DNA of 64,000 nucleotides from the NCBI RefSeq assembly GCF_003610455.1, contig NZ_RAQK01000001.1, forward strand, positions 1,798,001 through 1,862,000, written 5' to 3'. The notes under the pieces were generated by a model. That model was not told where the DNA came from and made no database searches. It was given only the letters and a program-made list of their open reading frames with translations. The position numbers were made by a program, and so were the translations under genes. How positions within the stretch are numbered: the first letter of the stretch is position 1; every line of letters begins with the position of its first letter. Below, piece after piece: positions 9,122 through 18,064 of this stretch. The stretch comes from Sulfitobacter guttiformis (GTDB lineage: Bacteria > Pseudomonadota > Alphaproteobacteria > Rhodobacterales > Rhodobacteraceae).

Positions 9122-10017
9122 GCGGTCTGATGCCAGATTACAGGGCGCACCTGCTCCATACCAAAGTGGCTGAACCTCAGGCGAAGCTATGGTGGACCTT
9201 GCTGGGTCTGGTTGCAATGGTTGGTGTCTACATACCACTCGCACTTTTCTTTAATCAGGCCATCTCCGAGCTTACCCGCTACCGCCCTGGATTTCAGGGC
9301 GAGTTAATGGCGGGGGACACGCCGCTGGCGATGTATGTGCTGCTGGCAAGCTTTGGACTGATCAGCGCCAGTGTCTTTATCGTAGTTAAATTTGTTCATA
9401 AGCGCAGTGCGCTGACAGTTTTCGGCCCAATGATCCTCGCAGTGCCACAGTTCTTCTCGGTTTTGCGGGCGATGGTTGTTCTGGGTCTGTTGATCTTAGT
9501 GCTGCCGCCCTATGGATTTGGCAGTGATCTGGTGCCTAACCTTGCTTTGGGGCTTTGGGCGCTTCTTCTGCCAATCTCGCTTGTGGCTGTATTCGTCCAG
9601 ATCAGCGCGGAAGAGATATTCTTTCGCGGCTACCTTCAGCAGCAACTTGGTGCGCGTTTTCGCTCCCCGCTTGTCTGGATGGTTTTGCCTTCTGTCTTGT
9701 TCGCTGTAGGCCATTACCAGCCCGCAGAAGCGGGCGAGAACGCTGTTATGATCGTGGTATGGGCAGGTTTGTTCGGCATGTTGATGGCGGATCTGACAGC
9801 GCGTTCGGGCAGCATTGGTCCTGCGATTGCGGTCCATTTTGTGAATAACGTGACCGCACTCCTCATCACTGCGCTCCCCGACAGCCTTGGAGGGTTGTCA
9901 TTGTTTCATACGCCATTCGGGATGACAGACACACAAGCGCTGCGCGAATGGTTGCCTGTTGATTTTGCAATGATGATTGTGAGCTGGCTTGCAGCTCGGC
10001 TGGCCCTTCGCCGCTGA
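9118..10017 (+). CDS. CPBP family intramembrane metalloprotease
   Basis: A 299-residue multi-pass membrane protein with the CPBP (CAAX-protease/bacteriocin-processing) motifs. Motif 1 is AEEIFFRGYL with Glu165, Glu166 and Arg170. Motif 2 is the VLFAVGHY segment with His199. Motif 3 ends in GPAIAVHFVNN with His240. Seven or eight hydrophobic segments surround these residues, so the active site would sit within the membrane. Substrates of bacterial members are mostly unknown. Its ATG overlaps the stop of the upstream ABC-like gene by 4 bases, which implies coupled translation and a shared task. All catalytic residues are intact, unlike the partner's ATPase. Confidence 0.88.
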   Translation: MSGLMPDYRAHLLHTKVAEPQAKLWWTLLGLVAMVGVYIPLALFFNQAISELTRYRPGFQGELMAGDTPLAMYVLLASFGLISASVFIVVKFVHKRSALTVFGPMILAVPQFFSVLRAMVVLGLLILVLPPYGFGSDLVPNLALGLWALLLPISLVAVFVQISAEEIFFRGYLQQQLGARFRSPLVWMVLPSVLFAVGHYQPAEAGENAVMIVVWAGLFGMLMADLTARSGSIGPAIAVHFVNNVTALLITALPDSLGGLSLFHTPFGMTDTQALREWLPVDFAMMIVSWLAARLALRR

Positions 10018-10077
10018 TTGCAATTCCCGCGCGCGCCCCTTATTTGATGGCAAGGCGTAACGTAAAGAGGTCGCGAT

Positions 10078-11025
10078 ATGAACTGGATCAACAACTATGT
10101 CCGTCCGCGGATCAATTCGATCTTCTCGCGCCGCGAAACACCCGAGAACCTTTGGACGAAGTGCGAAGAATGCGGCACAATGCTGTTTCACCGTGAGGTC
10201 AGCGACAATCTGAACGTCTGCACCAATTGCGGCCACCATATGTACATCACTGCCCGTGAGCGTTTTACGGCGCTGTTTGATGGTGGCATATTCGCCGAGG
10301 TGAAGGTGCCCGCGCCTACCGTCGATCCGCTCCAGTTTCGTGATCAAAAGAAATATCCGGAGCGCCTGCGCGCTGCGCAGAAAGCCACCGAAGAAAACGA
10401 AGCGATGCTTGTGGTATCGGGCGAAATCGGGCGCACTCCGATCGTGGCCTGTGCACAGGACTTCAGCTTCATGGCCGGCTCCATGGGGATGTACGTTGGC
10501 AATGCGATAATTGCCGCCGCCGAAGAGGCCGTCAAACTGAAACGTCCCCTGATCCTGTTTTCTGCTGCTGGTGGCGCACGCATGCAGGAGGGTATTTTGA
10601 GCTTGATGCAGATGCCGCGCACGACCGTTGCGGTGCAGATGCTCAAGGAAGCGGACCTGCCGTATATTGTTGTGTTGACCCACCCGACAACTGGTGGTGT
10701 CACTGCCAGCTATGCGATGTTGGGCGATGTACATATTGCAGAACCGAACGCCCTGATTTGTTTTGCCGGTCCGCGTGTGATCGAGCAGACGATACGCGAG
10801 AAGCTGCCTGAAGGGTTCCAGCGCGCCGAATATCTGCTCGAGCACGGGATGCTGGACCGCGTCACCCCGCGCACCGAGATGCGCAACGAATTGATCACCA
10901 TCACCCGTATGCTGATGGGTCTGCCACCTGCGGTACGGGGCGATTTGCCGCCACCCGCCGAGATACCCCACGAAATGACAGAGGCCGAGACCGCGGATAT
11001 GCCTATCCCCGAGGCCCCCAAATAG
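10078..11025 (+). CDS. accD: acetyl-CoA carboxylase carboxyltransferase subunit beta
   Basis: AccD pairs with AccA to move the carboxyl group from carboxybiotin to acetyl-CoA, giving malonyl-CoA for fatty-acid synthesis. The 315-residue protein has the N-terminal zinc ribbon with Cys29, Cys32, Cys48 and Cys51 (C-x2-C-x15-C-x2-C). The carboxyltransferase core contains GSMGMYVGNAI, FSAAGGARMQEG and HPTTGGVTASYAMLGD. The C-terminal tail after about residue 280 is Pro/Glu-rich and not conserved in the family. folC follows after 44 bases on the same strand, the usual accD-folC order. Confidence 0.97.
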   Translation: MNWINNYVRPRINSIFSRRETPENLWTKCEECGTMLFHREVSDNLNVCTNCGHHMYITARERFTALFDGGIFAEVKVPAPTVDPLQFRDQKKYPERLRAAQKATEENEAMLVVSGEIGRTPIVACAQDFSFMAGSMGMYVGNAIIAAAEEAVKLKRPLILFSAAGGARMQEGILSLMQMPRTTVAVQMLKEADLPYIVVLTHPTTGGVTASYAMLGDVHIAEPNALICFAGPRVIEQTIREKLPEGFQRAEYLLEHGMLDRVTPRTEMRNELITITRMLMGLPPAVRGDLPPPAEIPHEMTEAETADMPIPEAPK

Positions 11026-11069
11026 ACTGCATCAGCACGTCCACCCCACCAGTACAAAGCGATCCCGCC

Positions 11070-12344
11070 ATGAGCACTCAAACTTCTGACCTCATCCTCG
11101 AGCGGATGATGGCGCTGCACCCCAAGATTATCGACCTGACGCTTGACCGAATGCTCCGACTACTCGAGGCGCTGGGCAATCCGCAGAACAGCCTGCCGCC
11201 TGTAATCCATATTGCCGGCACCAATGGCAAAGGCTCGACGCAGGCGATGATCCGTGCGGGGCTGGAGGCAGCAGGGAAGACCGTCCACGCCTACACGTCG
11301 CCGCACCTCGCACGGTTTCATGAGCGGATACGGCTGGCAGGAGAACTCATTTCCGAAGAGGCGCTGACGCAGGTGCTGGACGAATGTTATGCAGCCAATG
11401 GCTCCAACAGCATTACCTATTTTGAGATTACGACCTGCGCCGCGCTTTTGGCTTTTTCGCGAACTCCTGCGGATTACACGTTGCTGGAAGTTGGTCTGGG
11501 AGGGCGGCTCGACGCGACGAACGTTATAGAAAATCCCGTGGTAACGGTGATAACGCCTGTTGATCTGGACCATCAGCAATATCTAGGTGAGACACTTCCC
11601 GAAATTGCAGGCGAGAAGGCAGGCATTATCAAACGCCGTGTGCCTTGTATCGTTGGTCCGCAGCAGGAGGCAGGGCTTGCCGTGATCGAAGCAACTGCCG
11701 CGCGCCATATGGCCCCGGTGAGTGTTTATGGCCAGCACTGGCATGCAAATGTCGAAGGCGGTCGCATGATCTATCAAGACGAACAGGGATTGCTTGATCT
11801 GCCGATGCCCAATTTGCCCGGCTTGCATCAGGTACAGAACGCTGGCGGGGCCATCGCTGTTCTGCGTACCTTGGGGTTCGATGCAACCGCCTGTGAAGGC
11901 GCGGTCACGCAGGCCTATTGGCCTGCCCGCATGCAGCGGCTCAAGAAGGGTCCGCTGGTAGATGCCGCGGAAACAGCCGAGCTATGGCTCGACGGCGGTC
12001 ATAACCCTGCTGCGGGGCACGCGCTGGCTGCTGTGCTGGAACAGATGCCAAAAGTCCCGACTTATCTTATCTGCGGGATGCTCAATACCAAGGACATCAA
12101 AGGGTATCTGCGCCCTCTCGCGCAGCATGTAACAGCTTTGCATGCTGTATCCATTCCGGGTGAGGCGGCAACACTGCCCGCCGCGACAACGGCGCAAGCC
12201 GCTCAATCTGTTGGGATTACAGCTTTTGAAGCGCCCGATGCCGCAACCGCGCTTCGCGATATTGTAGGGCAGGCACCCCATGGGCGCATCCTTATCTGCG
12301 GGTCTCTGTATCTTGCAGGCAACATATTGCGGCACAACGGTTGA
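11070..12344 (+). CDS. folC: bifunctional folylpolyglutamate synthase/dihydrofolate synthase
   Basis: A cytoplasmic Mur-ligase-type enzyme that adds glutamate to dihydropteroate and to folates. The 424-residue protein carries the P-loop IAGTNGKGST near residue 50, YTSPHLARFHERI after it, and the central LLEVGLGGRLDATN. The later VDLDHQQYLGETLPEIAGEKAGIIK segment includes the conserved His and Lys. The C-terminal domain has LWLDGGHNPAA. The ATG at 11070 follows the accD stop by 44 bases. Length is typical and no key residue is missing. Confidence 0.95.
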   Translation: MSTQTSDLILERMMALHPKIIDLTLDRMLRLLEALGNPQNSLPPVIHIAGTNGKGSTQAMIRAGLEAAGKTVHAYTSPHLARFHERIRLAGELISEEALTQVLDECYAANGSNSITYFEITTCAALLAFSRTPADYTLLEVGLGGRLDATNVIENPVVTVITPVDLDHQQYLGETLPEIAGEKAGIIKRRVPCIVGPQQEAGLAVIEATAARHMAPVSVYGQHWHANVEGGRMIYQDEQGLLDLPMPNLPGLHQVQNAGGAIAVLRTLGFDATACEGAVTQAYWPARMQRLKKGPLVDAAETAELWLDGGHNPAAGHALAAVLEQMPKVPTYLICGMLNTKDIKGYLRPLAQHVTALHAVSIPGEAATLPAATTAQAAQSVGITAFEAPDAATALRDIVGQAPHGRILICGSLYLAGNILRHNG

Positions 12345-12460
12345 ACAGCACACAATACAGATGACGCTGATTGACGAAAGGTCATGTGCCGGAATAGGAA
12401 GATGGGAATACCGGCGGGTGTAAATCAGTGCACTCAAACGGAAAAACCCGAGGACCGAGC

Positions 12461-12673
12461 ATGCAGCCCAAGTCGACCAAACCGCATCTTATGACGCCTG
12501 CGCCTCGACCATCCGCGCTCCGTCAATTGATTGTTTGCGGAATTGCATTGGTGATTATGGGTCTGGGCGCGTGGACCTTGTTAGGCCAGTCGGCTCCCTA
12601 TCATCCCGAAACTGGCGACAGCGAGGTGTCCCGTCGCGCCTCAGGTTTGACGGGAACGTTCAAAGGCAACTAG
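12461..12673 (+). CDS. small single-pass membrane protein, hypothetical
   Basis: A 70-residue protein with one hydrophobic segment at about 26-45 (IVCGIALVIMGLGAWTLL) preceded by a basic, Pro-rich cytoplasmic stretch and followed by a short polar tail. The ATG at 12461 is preferred because AGGA lies 7 bases before it. An upstream GTG at 12428 would add 11 residues. No family recognised. The stop codon shares the CTAG palindrome at 12670-12673 with the stop of the convergent zapE gene. It follows folC by 116 bases and may be transcribed with it. Confidence 0.6.
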   Translation: MQPKSTKPHLMTPAPRPSALRQLIVCGIALVIMGLGAWTLLGQSAPYHPETGDSEVSRRASGLTGTFKGN

Positions 12674-13731
12674 GCTTTTGACCAGTCATCGCTTTGCATT
12701 TCACGAAGGCGCGACGCGGTGCGCTCGAATTCGAATGTGCCTTCGCCCTCGAGATAAAGCATTTCTGGTTCCGCAGCCGCCGAACAGATCAACTGGACCT
12801 GTGCCTCATACAAAGCGTCGATCAGTGTCACAAAACGCTTTGCCTCGTTAAAATTGGTCCTGCCAAGGGACGGAATATCGTCGAGCATCAGCACTTTTAC
12901 CGCCTCGGCAATCGCGAGATAATCCGCAGCGCCCAAGGGCTGTCCGCAAAGGGCATGAAACCTCGCACGGCCTACGCCATTGCGGAACATCGGCAGTATC
13001 ACATCGCGGCCCTTCACACGCAGGGTCAGCGGCCCTGCTTCACCTCCGGCCAGATCCTTCCAGACCGCATTCATCGCTTCACGGCTCTCTGCATTGACTG
13101 GCGTAAAGTAGGAAGGGCTGCCCGACAGTCGGTCCTGACGGTAATCGGTCGGGCTTGCCAGTTCGTGCACCACCATCTTTTGTTTGATCATCTCAATGAA
13201 CGGGACAAAAAGATCGCGGTTCAATCCGTGTTTGTACAAGTCGTCGGGAATACGATTTGAGGTGGTGATTACCACAACACCGTCCGCAAACAGCGCTTCG
13301 AACAGACGACCAACGATCATGGCATCCGTGATGTCCGTGATTTGCATTTCATCGAACGCCAGAAGGCGGACGGAACTGCTCACTGCTTTGGCAACGGGTG
13401 CGATTGCATCATCGACACCGGTTTTGCGGGCCTCATGCATCGCAGCATGAATTTCTTGCATAAAGGCATGAAAATGCACGCGCCGTGCCGGAATGCCGTC
13501 GAGGTTGTTAACAAACATATCCATAAGCATGGATTTGCCCCGCCCTACACCGCCCCAAAGGTATAGCCCCTTTGGCGGTTCTGGAGCCTTGCGGAAAAGG
13601 CCCTTCTTCACGGGCTGCAAAAGGGCGTCGCGGATGCGGTCAAACTCCGGCATCAGCGCTTCTTGCGCTGCGTCGGGACGCAGTGTGCCTTCGGCAATCA
13701 TCCGGTCGTATTGTGTGCGCAGATTTGTCAT
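12670..13731 (-). CDS. zapE: cell division protein ZapE (AFG1-like ATPase)
   Basis: A 353-residue AAA-type ATPase of the AFG1/ZapE family, linked in E. coli to Z-ring stability. The Walker A motif is GGVGRGKS at 60-67, in the family context GLYLWGGVGRGKSMLMDMF. Walker B is LLAFDEMQITDITDAM, and TTSNRIPDDLYKHGLNR forms the sensor region. The start at 13731 has AGGA 8-9 bases upstream; the longer open frame to 13800 has no support. In many alphaproteobacteria zapE lies by mdh and sucCD; here it is convergent with a small membrane protein gene. Confidence 0.93.
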   Translation of the reverse strand: MTNLRTQYDRMIAEGTLRPDAAQEALMPEFDRIRDALLQPVKKGLFRKAPEPPKGLYLWGGVGRGKSMLMDMFVNNLDGIPARRVHFHAFMQEIHAAMHEARKTGVDDAIAPVAKAVSSSVRLLAFDEMQITDITDAMIVGRLFEALFADGVVVITTSNRIPDDLYKHGLNRDLFVPFIEMIKQKMVVHELASPTDYRQDRLSGSPSYFTPVNAESREAMNAVWKDLAGGEAGPLTLRVKGRDVILPMFRNGVGRARFHALCGQPLGAADYLAIAEAVKVLMLDDIPSLGRTNFNEAKRFVTLIDALYEAQVQLICSAAAEPEMLYLEGEGTFEFERTASRLREMQSDDWSKA

Positions 13732-13844
13732 GGCGCTTTTCCTACGCTCAAGCGGCGCGGTTGGAAAGTGTGTGCACACAATCATCCGGTTGACGCGCAC
13801 ATATCTGCCGGCACATTACTTTTTGGATATGCCGGAGCCGGACC

Positions 13845-15080
13845 ATGCAAAAATCACCTCTCTTTTCACCAGTACTTATCGTCGGTTGTGCGATCATTAT
13901 GGTCAGTTTTGCAATCCGCGCGTCCTTCGGGGTATTCCAGATCCCGATTGCGGAGGAGTATGGTTGGCTGCGCGCCGAATTCTCGCTGGCAATTGCGATA
14001 CAAAATCTTGCGTGGGGCATCGGTCAGCCCATTTTTGGCGCGATGGCAGAGAAAATCGGCGACCGTAAGGCGATCATCTTTGGCGCAGTTATTTATGCGC
14101 TGGGCCTTATCCTGTCCGCAGGGTCCGAGACACCGATCGCCCATCAGACCTATGCGTGGCTTGTGGGATTCGGAATCGCAGGCACAGGATTTGGCGTAAT
14201 TCTGGCGGTGGTCGGGCGTGCGGCCTCCGATGACAACCGGTCGATGGCGCTGGCTGTGGTTACCGCGGCGGGAAGCGCGGGCCAAATCTTTGGCGCGCCC
14301 TTGGCGGAGTACCTTTTAGGTATCATGAGCTGGCAGACGGTGTTTTGTGTCTTTGCTGCTGCGATCTTGTCAATGATCCTAACGCTGCCTTTCATGCGAG
14401 CGCCGGTACAGGCCAACCGCAACGAGCTGGGAGAAGCGATGGGCACCATCCTGCTGCGCGCCTTTAAAGACCCCAGTTACACGCTTATCTTCCTCGGATT
14501 TTTCTCTTGTGGCTATCAGCTTGCTTTCATCACTGCGCATTTCCCCGCCTTCGTGACAGAGTTGTGTGGGCCCATTCTGGCAGGTAGTGCGCTGCATAAC
14601 ATGGGCATCACTACGACGTCTGCATTGGGTGCTGTTGCCATCTCCCTCATCGGGGCGGCGAACGTGGGGGGCACACTGCTGGCTGGTTGGGCGGGCAAGC
14701 GGTACTCGAAAAAATATCTGCTGGCGGGGATCTATACTGCGCGGACTGCTGTTGCTGCAGTATTTATCCTGATGCCGATTACACCGCTAAGCGTGATTAT
14801 CTTTTCGGTCGCAATGGGGTCTTTGTGGTTGGCGACCGTGCCGCTCACTTCTGGTCTCATCGCGCATATTTACGGGCTGCGCTATATGGGCACCCTTTAC
14901 GGGATCATCTTCTTTAGCCACCAGTTGGGCAGTTTTGCGGGCGTTTGGTTGGGCGGGCGGATGTATGACGCTTATGGCACCTATACCACTGTGTGGTGGA
15001 TCGGCGTTGCGGTCGGGGCGTTCAGCGCGATTGTGCATCTGCCGGTGCGGGAAAGGCCTGTCCGCTTTCAGCCGGCTTGA
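13845..15080 (+). CDS. MFS transporter
   Basis: A 411-residue major facilitator with about twelve hydrophobic segments. The N-terminal half has FAIRASFGVFQIPIAEEYGW and the loop between segments 2 and 3 reads GAMAEKIGDRKA, an MFS motif A form. The order of segments and the YTTVWWIGVAVGAFSAI ending resemble the monocarboxylate/oxalate-formate antiporter branch, but the substrate cannot be told from sequence. The start has GGAG 8 bases upstream. Its stop is directly adjacent (no gap) to the stop of the convergent hydrolase gene. Confidence 0.85.
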   Translation: MQKSPLFSPVLIVGCAIIMVSFAIRASFGVFQIPIAEEYGWLRAEFSLAIAIQNLAWGIGQPIFGAMAEKIGDRKAIIFGAVIYALGLILSAGSETPIAHQTYAWLVGFGIAGTGFGVILAVVGRAASDDNRSMALAVVTAAGSAGQIFGAPLAEYLLGIMSWQTVFCVFAAAILSMILTLPFMRAPVQANRNELGEAMGTILLRAFKDPSYTLIFLGFFSCGYQLAFITAHFPAFVTELCGPILAGSALHNMGITTTSALGAVAISLIGAANVGGTLLAGWAGKRYSKKYLLAGIYTARTAVAAVFILMPITPLSVIIFSVAMGSLWLATVPLTSGLIAHIYGLRYMGTLYGIIFFSHQLGSFAGVWLGGRMYDAYGTYTTVWWIGVAVGAFSAIVHLPVRERPVRFQPA

Positions 15081-16028
15081 TCAGGTGTCATGCCCCCAAT
15101 CATCGCCTTCGGGCACGGGTAGAAATGCGGTGATGTGTGACAGGATTTGATCGGTATGCGTATAGGGAAGACCATGCCCTGCGTCATCAATCACTTCATG
15201 GATGACATCGCGGTTCCACGCGGCAAGGTACCCGATAGCGCTGGAGGGTATAACTGCATCCTCGGCCCCCCAGATCGCCAGCACAGGCAGCCCATTGTGG
15301 CGCAGCGCCATGTGCTCGCCCTCCATCGGGCTGCGTAAAATGCCCCGTAGGCTGGACAGGATAGCAGGGACAAAGCCCTTGAACAAAAGCTGAGCCTCTT
15401 GACCTTCGGATACTTCGCACGGGACAGAACCCTGCTTTTGCTCTTTGCGTATGCCACGGCGAAGCTGTTGCGGATAGATTGCCAGCATGAGCCACAGACC
15501 GGCAATTCCGCGGTCACGGATAAAATTGATCAAGGGGCTGTCTGCCCGAGCCATACCCGCAGGCGCCAGTAGCACCAGCCGCCGTACCCGTTCGGGGCAG
15601 GCGGCTGCGAACCCCGCTGCAATGGCTCCGCCCATCGAATATCCAATGAGGTGAAACGGGTGTTCGATTTCCAGATATGCCAGCAGATCAACAAGCTGTT
15701 GATTGAAAAAACCCTTGTCATGCAAGGCATCCGGCCTGTCCGAATAGCCGCGCCCGTAAAGGTCATAGGTCAGAACTCGATACCCTTTGGCCGTCAGCCC
15801 TTTTGCCAATAGCGCCCAGACAAAACTGGGTGTTGTGAGACCATGCACACAGACGATCAACGGCCCCTCTGCTTTTCCACGAAGGTGAAAGTGGGTAACC
15901 CCCTGCGACAGCTCCGCAAACTGGCCGGGTGCAGAGCCACGGCGCCCGTCACTCATAGGCGCTCGGTAATGTTCGATTAAAAACGGGGTAACAGCGATGC
16001 TGCCGACCAGAAGAAAGAGCCAGATCAC
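15081..16028 (-). CDS. alpha/beta hydrolase, membrane-anchored
   Basis: A 315-residue alpha/beta-hydrolase-fold protein. Residues 1-18 are hydrophobic (MIWLFLLVGSIAVTPFLI), probably a membrane anchor or signal sequence. The core has the oxyanion strand CVHGLTT, the nucleophile elbow GYSMGG with Ser131, a late Asp in WGAEDAVIP and a His in DDAGHGLPYT, so the Ser-Asp-His triad is complete. The GTG start overlaps the end of the ornithine-cyclodeaminase-like gene by 4 bases (GTGA). It is the last gene of a three-gene operon (HAD phosphatase, OCD, hydrolase). Substrate unknown. Confidence 0.85.
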   Translation of the reverse strand: MIWLFLLVGSIAVTPFLIEHYRAPMSDGRRGSAPGQFAELSQGVTHFHLRGKAEGPLIVCVHGLTTPSFVWALLAKGLTAKGYRVLTYDLYGRGYSDRPDALHDKGFFNQQLVDLLAYLEIEHPFHLIGYSMGGAIAAGFAAACPERVRRLVLLAPAGMARADSPLINFIRDRGIAGLWLMLAIYPQQLRRGIRKEQKQGSVPCEVSEGQEAQLLFKGFVPAILSSLRGILRSPMEGEHMALRHNGLPVLAIWGAEDAVIPSSAIGYLAAWNRDVIHEVIDDAGHGLPYTHTDQILSHITAFLPVPEGDDWGHDT

Positions 16029-16948
16029 GCGCCCGATTTACGCCATTGGTCGAGAATATAGCGGCTGGTCATCAGGTCCAGATGCGCACCGCCGCCGTTC
16101 TTGCAAATCGTAATCTCGTCATCTGAGCGGCGGGTAAACGCATCCAGATCGTAATAGTCTGCAATAACGTGATCGCGGGTAATCGCACCGGCCTCCAACG
16201 GAATTTTAATTTCGCCTATATGACCCAAAGTAGTGTCAAAACTGTCAACAAACAGTCGCGCGCGTTGAAGCGCTTCGTCGTCGACCTCCCGCATGTCGGG
16301 GCGGTAGGCACCGATCAGGTCAAGGTGCTGACCCGCCTGCAACCACGCGCCTTTGATCAGCGGCGCGGTTGTCATTGTCGCACTTCCAATAATTTCGGCC
16401 CCCCGCACGGCGGTTTCCAGATCACTCTCAACGCTGACATCGGGCAAGGTGGCGACAAAGGCTTCTGCACTCGCCCTGGTGCGGCTCCAGACGGTGAATG
16501 TCGCGTCAGGGAATGCAGCGGAGTAGGCCGCATGAAGGGAGTGCGCCACAGTACCTGCACCGACCAGCAGGATACGTTTTGCATCCTTGCGGGCCAGACG
16601 CCGCGCCGCAAGAAGGCTATCGCCAGCCGTCTTCCATTTAGTCACCAGATGGAAGTCGATGATTGCCTCCAGCGTGCCATCGGTATCCGAATACAGGCTC
16701 ACACCGCCGTTGATGTTGGGTTTGCCCTGTGCGGTATTGCGCGGAAACACAGTGGCAGATTTTACGGCCATGCCCATACCGTCAATCCACGCGGCGCGGC
16801 TGAGAAGCGTATCGGGGTCACGGTAAAGGAATGTATCGCCAATCTCGGCCTTGGGCTTCAAATGACCCTCTGCCAAAGCATCGGTAAGTGCGATCCAGTC
16901 GAGCAGTTTTTCACCGTCAACAAAGGGGATGAAAGGGATGTTGGTCAT
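16025..16948 (-). CDS. ornithine cyclodeaminase family protein
   Basis: A 307-residue member of the ornithine cyclodeaminase/mu-crystallin family. These NAD(P)-dependent enzymes include ornithine cyclodeaminase and ketimine (pyrroline-2-carboxylate) reductases. Visible features are SLYSDTDGTLEAIIDFHLVT, TAGDSLLAARRLAR and the Rossmann loop LLVGAGTVAHSL near residue 132. TMTTAPLIKG and HLDLIGAYRPDMREVD, with the usual Asp, follow. It overlaps the HAD gene before it and the hydrolase after it by 4 bases each, so the three are translated as a unit. Exact substrate is open; Pfam-level call is firm. Confidence 0.88.
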   Translation of the reverse strand: MTNIPFIPFVDGEKLLDWIALTDALAEGHLKPKAEIGDTFLYRDPDTLLSRAAWIDGMGMAVKSATVFPRNTAQGKPNINGGVSLYSDTDGTLEAIIDFHLVTKWKTAGDSLLAARRLARKDAKRILLVGAGTVAHSLHAAYSAAFPDATFTVWSRTRASAEAFVATLPDVSVESDLETAVRGAEIIGSATMTTAPLIKGAWLQAGQHLDLIGAYRPDMREVDDEALQRARLFVDSFDTTLGHIGEIKIPLEAGAITRDHVIADYYDLDAFTRRSDDEITICKNGGGAHLDLMTSRYILDQWRKSGA

Positions 16949-17565
16949 TGCGCCTCTTCCTTGTTGAGTAAGCCTGCTGCGACCAACCTGTCGGCCCAGC
17001 CCTGCGGGGTCTCGAATAGATGGGTCTGCCAGCCGCGCATGGACGCCGCTGCGATATTTTCGGGACGGTCATCGGCAAAGAGCAATGCGTCACCGGACAG
17101 GCCAGAACCAGCTTCCAGCATCTGGTAAATCTGCGGGTCAGGTTTTACCACGCCCATGTGACCAGAAATAAAATCACGGTCAAACCCGTGCAGAAAATGG
17201 TATTTGGTTGCGGCTATTGCGTAAGTTTCAATCCCGAAATTGGTCAGGGAGAAGACAGGCACTCCTTTTCCTTGTAACGCTGCCATTAACCGTACGGAAT
17301 GTTCAATCACAGGGGAGGCAATTGCGAGCCAGTTGTCGTGCCAGTGGTTGACCTCGTGACTCCACAGAGGGAAGGAGGCCGCGGTTTCCAACAGGACGCT
17401 CGTGAAATTTTCTCCACTGTCAACGCGGTCGTTCATGGTGTGCAGATCAACGTCAGTAAACAATGCGCGTCGCTGCACCTCACCGATAAGGCTGTCGAAA
17501 TACCGCTCCGGTTGCCATTCGATGAGCACATTGCCAATGTCAAAGACCACTGCCTTCGGGGTCAT
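16945..17565 (-). CDS. HAD family hydrolase (YihX-like phosphatase)
   Basis: A 206-residue haloacid-dehalogenase-fold protein. Motif I is VVFDIGNVLIEW; the second Asp of DxD is replaced by Asn, as in the YihX and epoxide-hydrolase-like branch (DxGNVL). Motif II is VFSLTNFG, the Lys lies in VVKPDPQIYQ and motif III/IV is LLFADDRPENI. The cap is helical (about 20-90), giving a subfamily I enzyme. Small sugar-phosphate-like substrates are common in the branch but cannot be assigned. It is the first gene of the HAD-OCD-hydrolase operon. Confidence 0.87.
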   Translation of the reverse strand: MTPKAVVFDIGNVLIEWQPERYFDSLIGEVQRRALFTDVDLHTMNDRVDSGENFTSVLLETAASFPLWSHEVNHWHDNWLAIASPVIEHSVRLMAALQGKGVPVFSLTNFGIETYAIAATKYHFLHGFDRDFISGHMGVVKPDPQIYQMLEAGSGLSGDALLFADDRPENIAAASMRGWQTHLFETPQGWADRLVAAGLLNKEEAQ

Positions 17566-17608
17566 GTTCTACCTTTCAACGCGCTGCGGAATTATTGTTT
17601 TATTCCGT

Positions 17609-18064
17609 CTATTTCAGTCTTGATGCTGCCCTGATTTCACGCTCCAGCGCCTCCAGAAAGCGCGACCTGTCGGCCTTTGTAAAGCCTTTCCCACCGCCCT
17701 GCCGGAAGGGATCTGCAGCACGCAAATCGGTCATCAGATCACGGGTGGCCAACACGTTACCGATATTGGCTTGTGTCAACGCCTCTCCGTTGTGTTTGAT
17801 AACCCGCGCACCGGCTTCCACGCATCTGGCGGCCAGTGGAATATCCCCCGTTACAACGACATCGCCCACACCTGCGCGCTCTGCGATCCACATGTCAGCC
17901 ACATCGGGCCCGTCCGGGACGATGATATTCTCTACATAAGGGTTCTGGGAGGGGCGTAAGCCGCCGTTGCACACCATATACATCTTGATCTTGTGGCGTG
18001 TGATCACACGCTCTGCCTCATCCTTGACGGGGCAGGCATCTGCATCAATGTAGACGGCTGTCAT
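17609..18064 (-). CDS. YaiI/YqxD family (DUF188) protein
   Basis: A 151-residue protein of the YaiI/YqxD (DUF188) family, which has a PIN-like nuclease fold but no proven role. It begins [19 protein letters not shown] and has the conserved [14 protein letters not shown] and [21 protein letters not shown] segments. The ATG at 18064 overlaps the fghA stop (ATGA), which fixes the start; an ATG three codons upstream is less likely. Acidic residues Asp8, Asp10 and the VTGDIP Asp are in place for metal binding. Confidence 0.9.
   Translation of the reverse strand: MTAVYIDADACPVKDEAERVITRHKIKMYMVCNGGLRPSQNPYVENIIVPDGPDVADMWIAERAGVGDVVVTGDIPLAARCVEAGARVIKHNGEALTQANIGNVLATRDLMTDLRAADPFRQGGGKGFTKADRSRFLEALEREIRAASRLK

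Noticed and set aside
9898..10971. 357-codon open frame antisense to accD
   Set aside because: Shadow of accD; no domain, no start signal.
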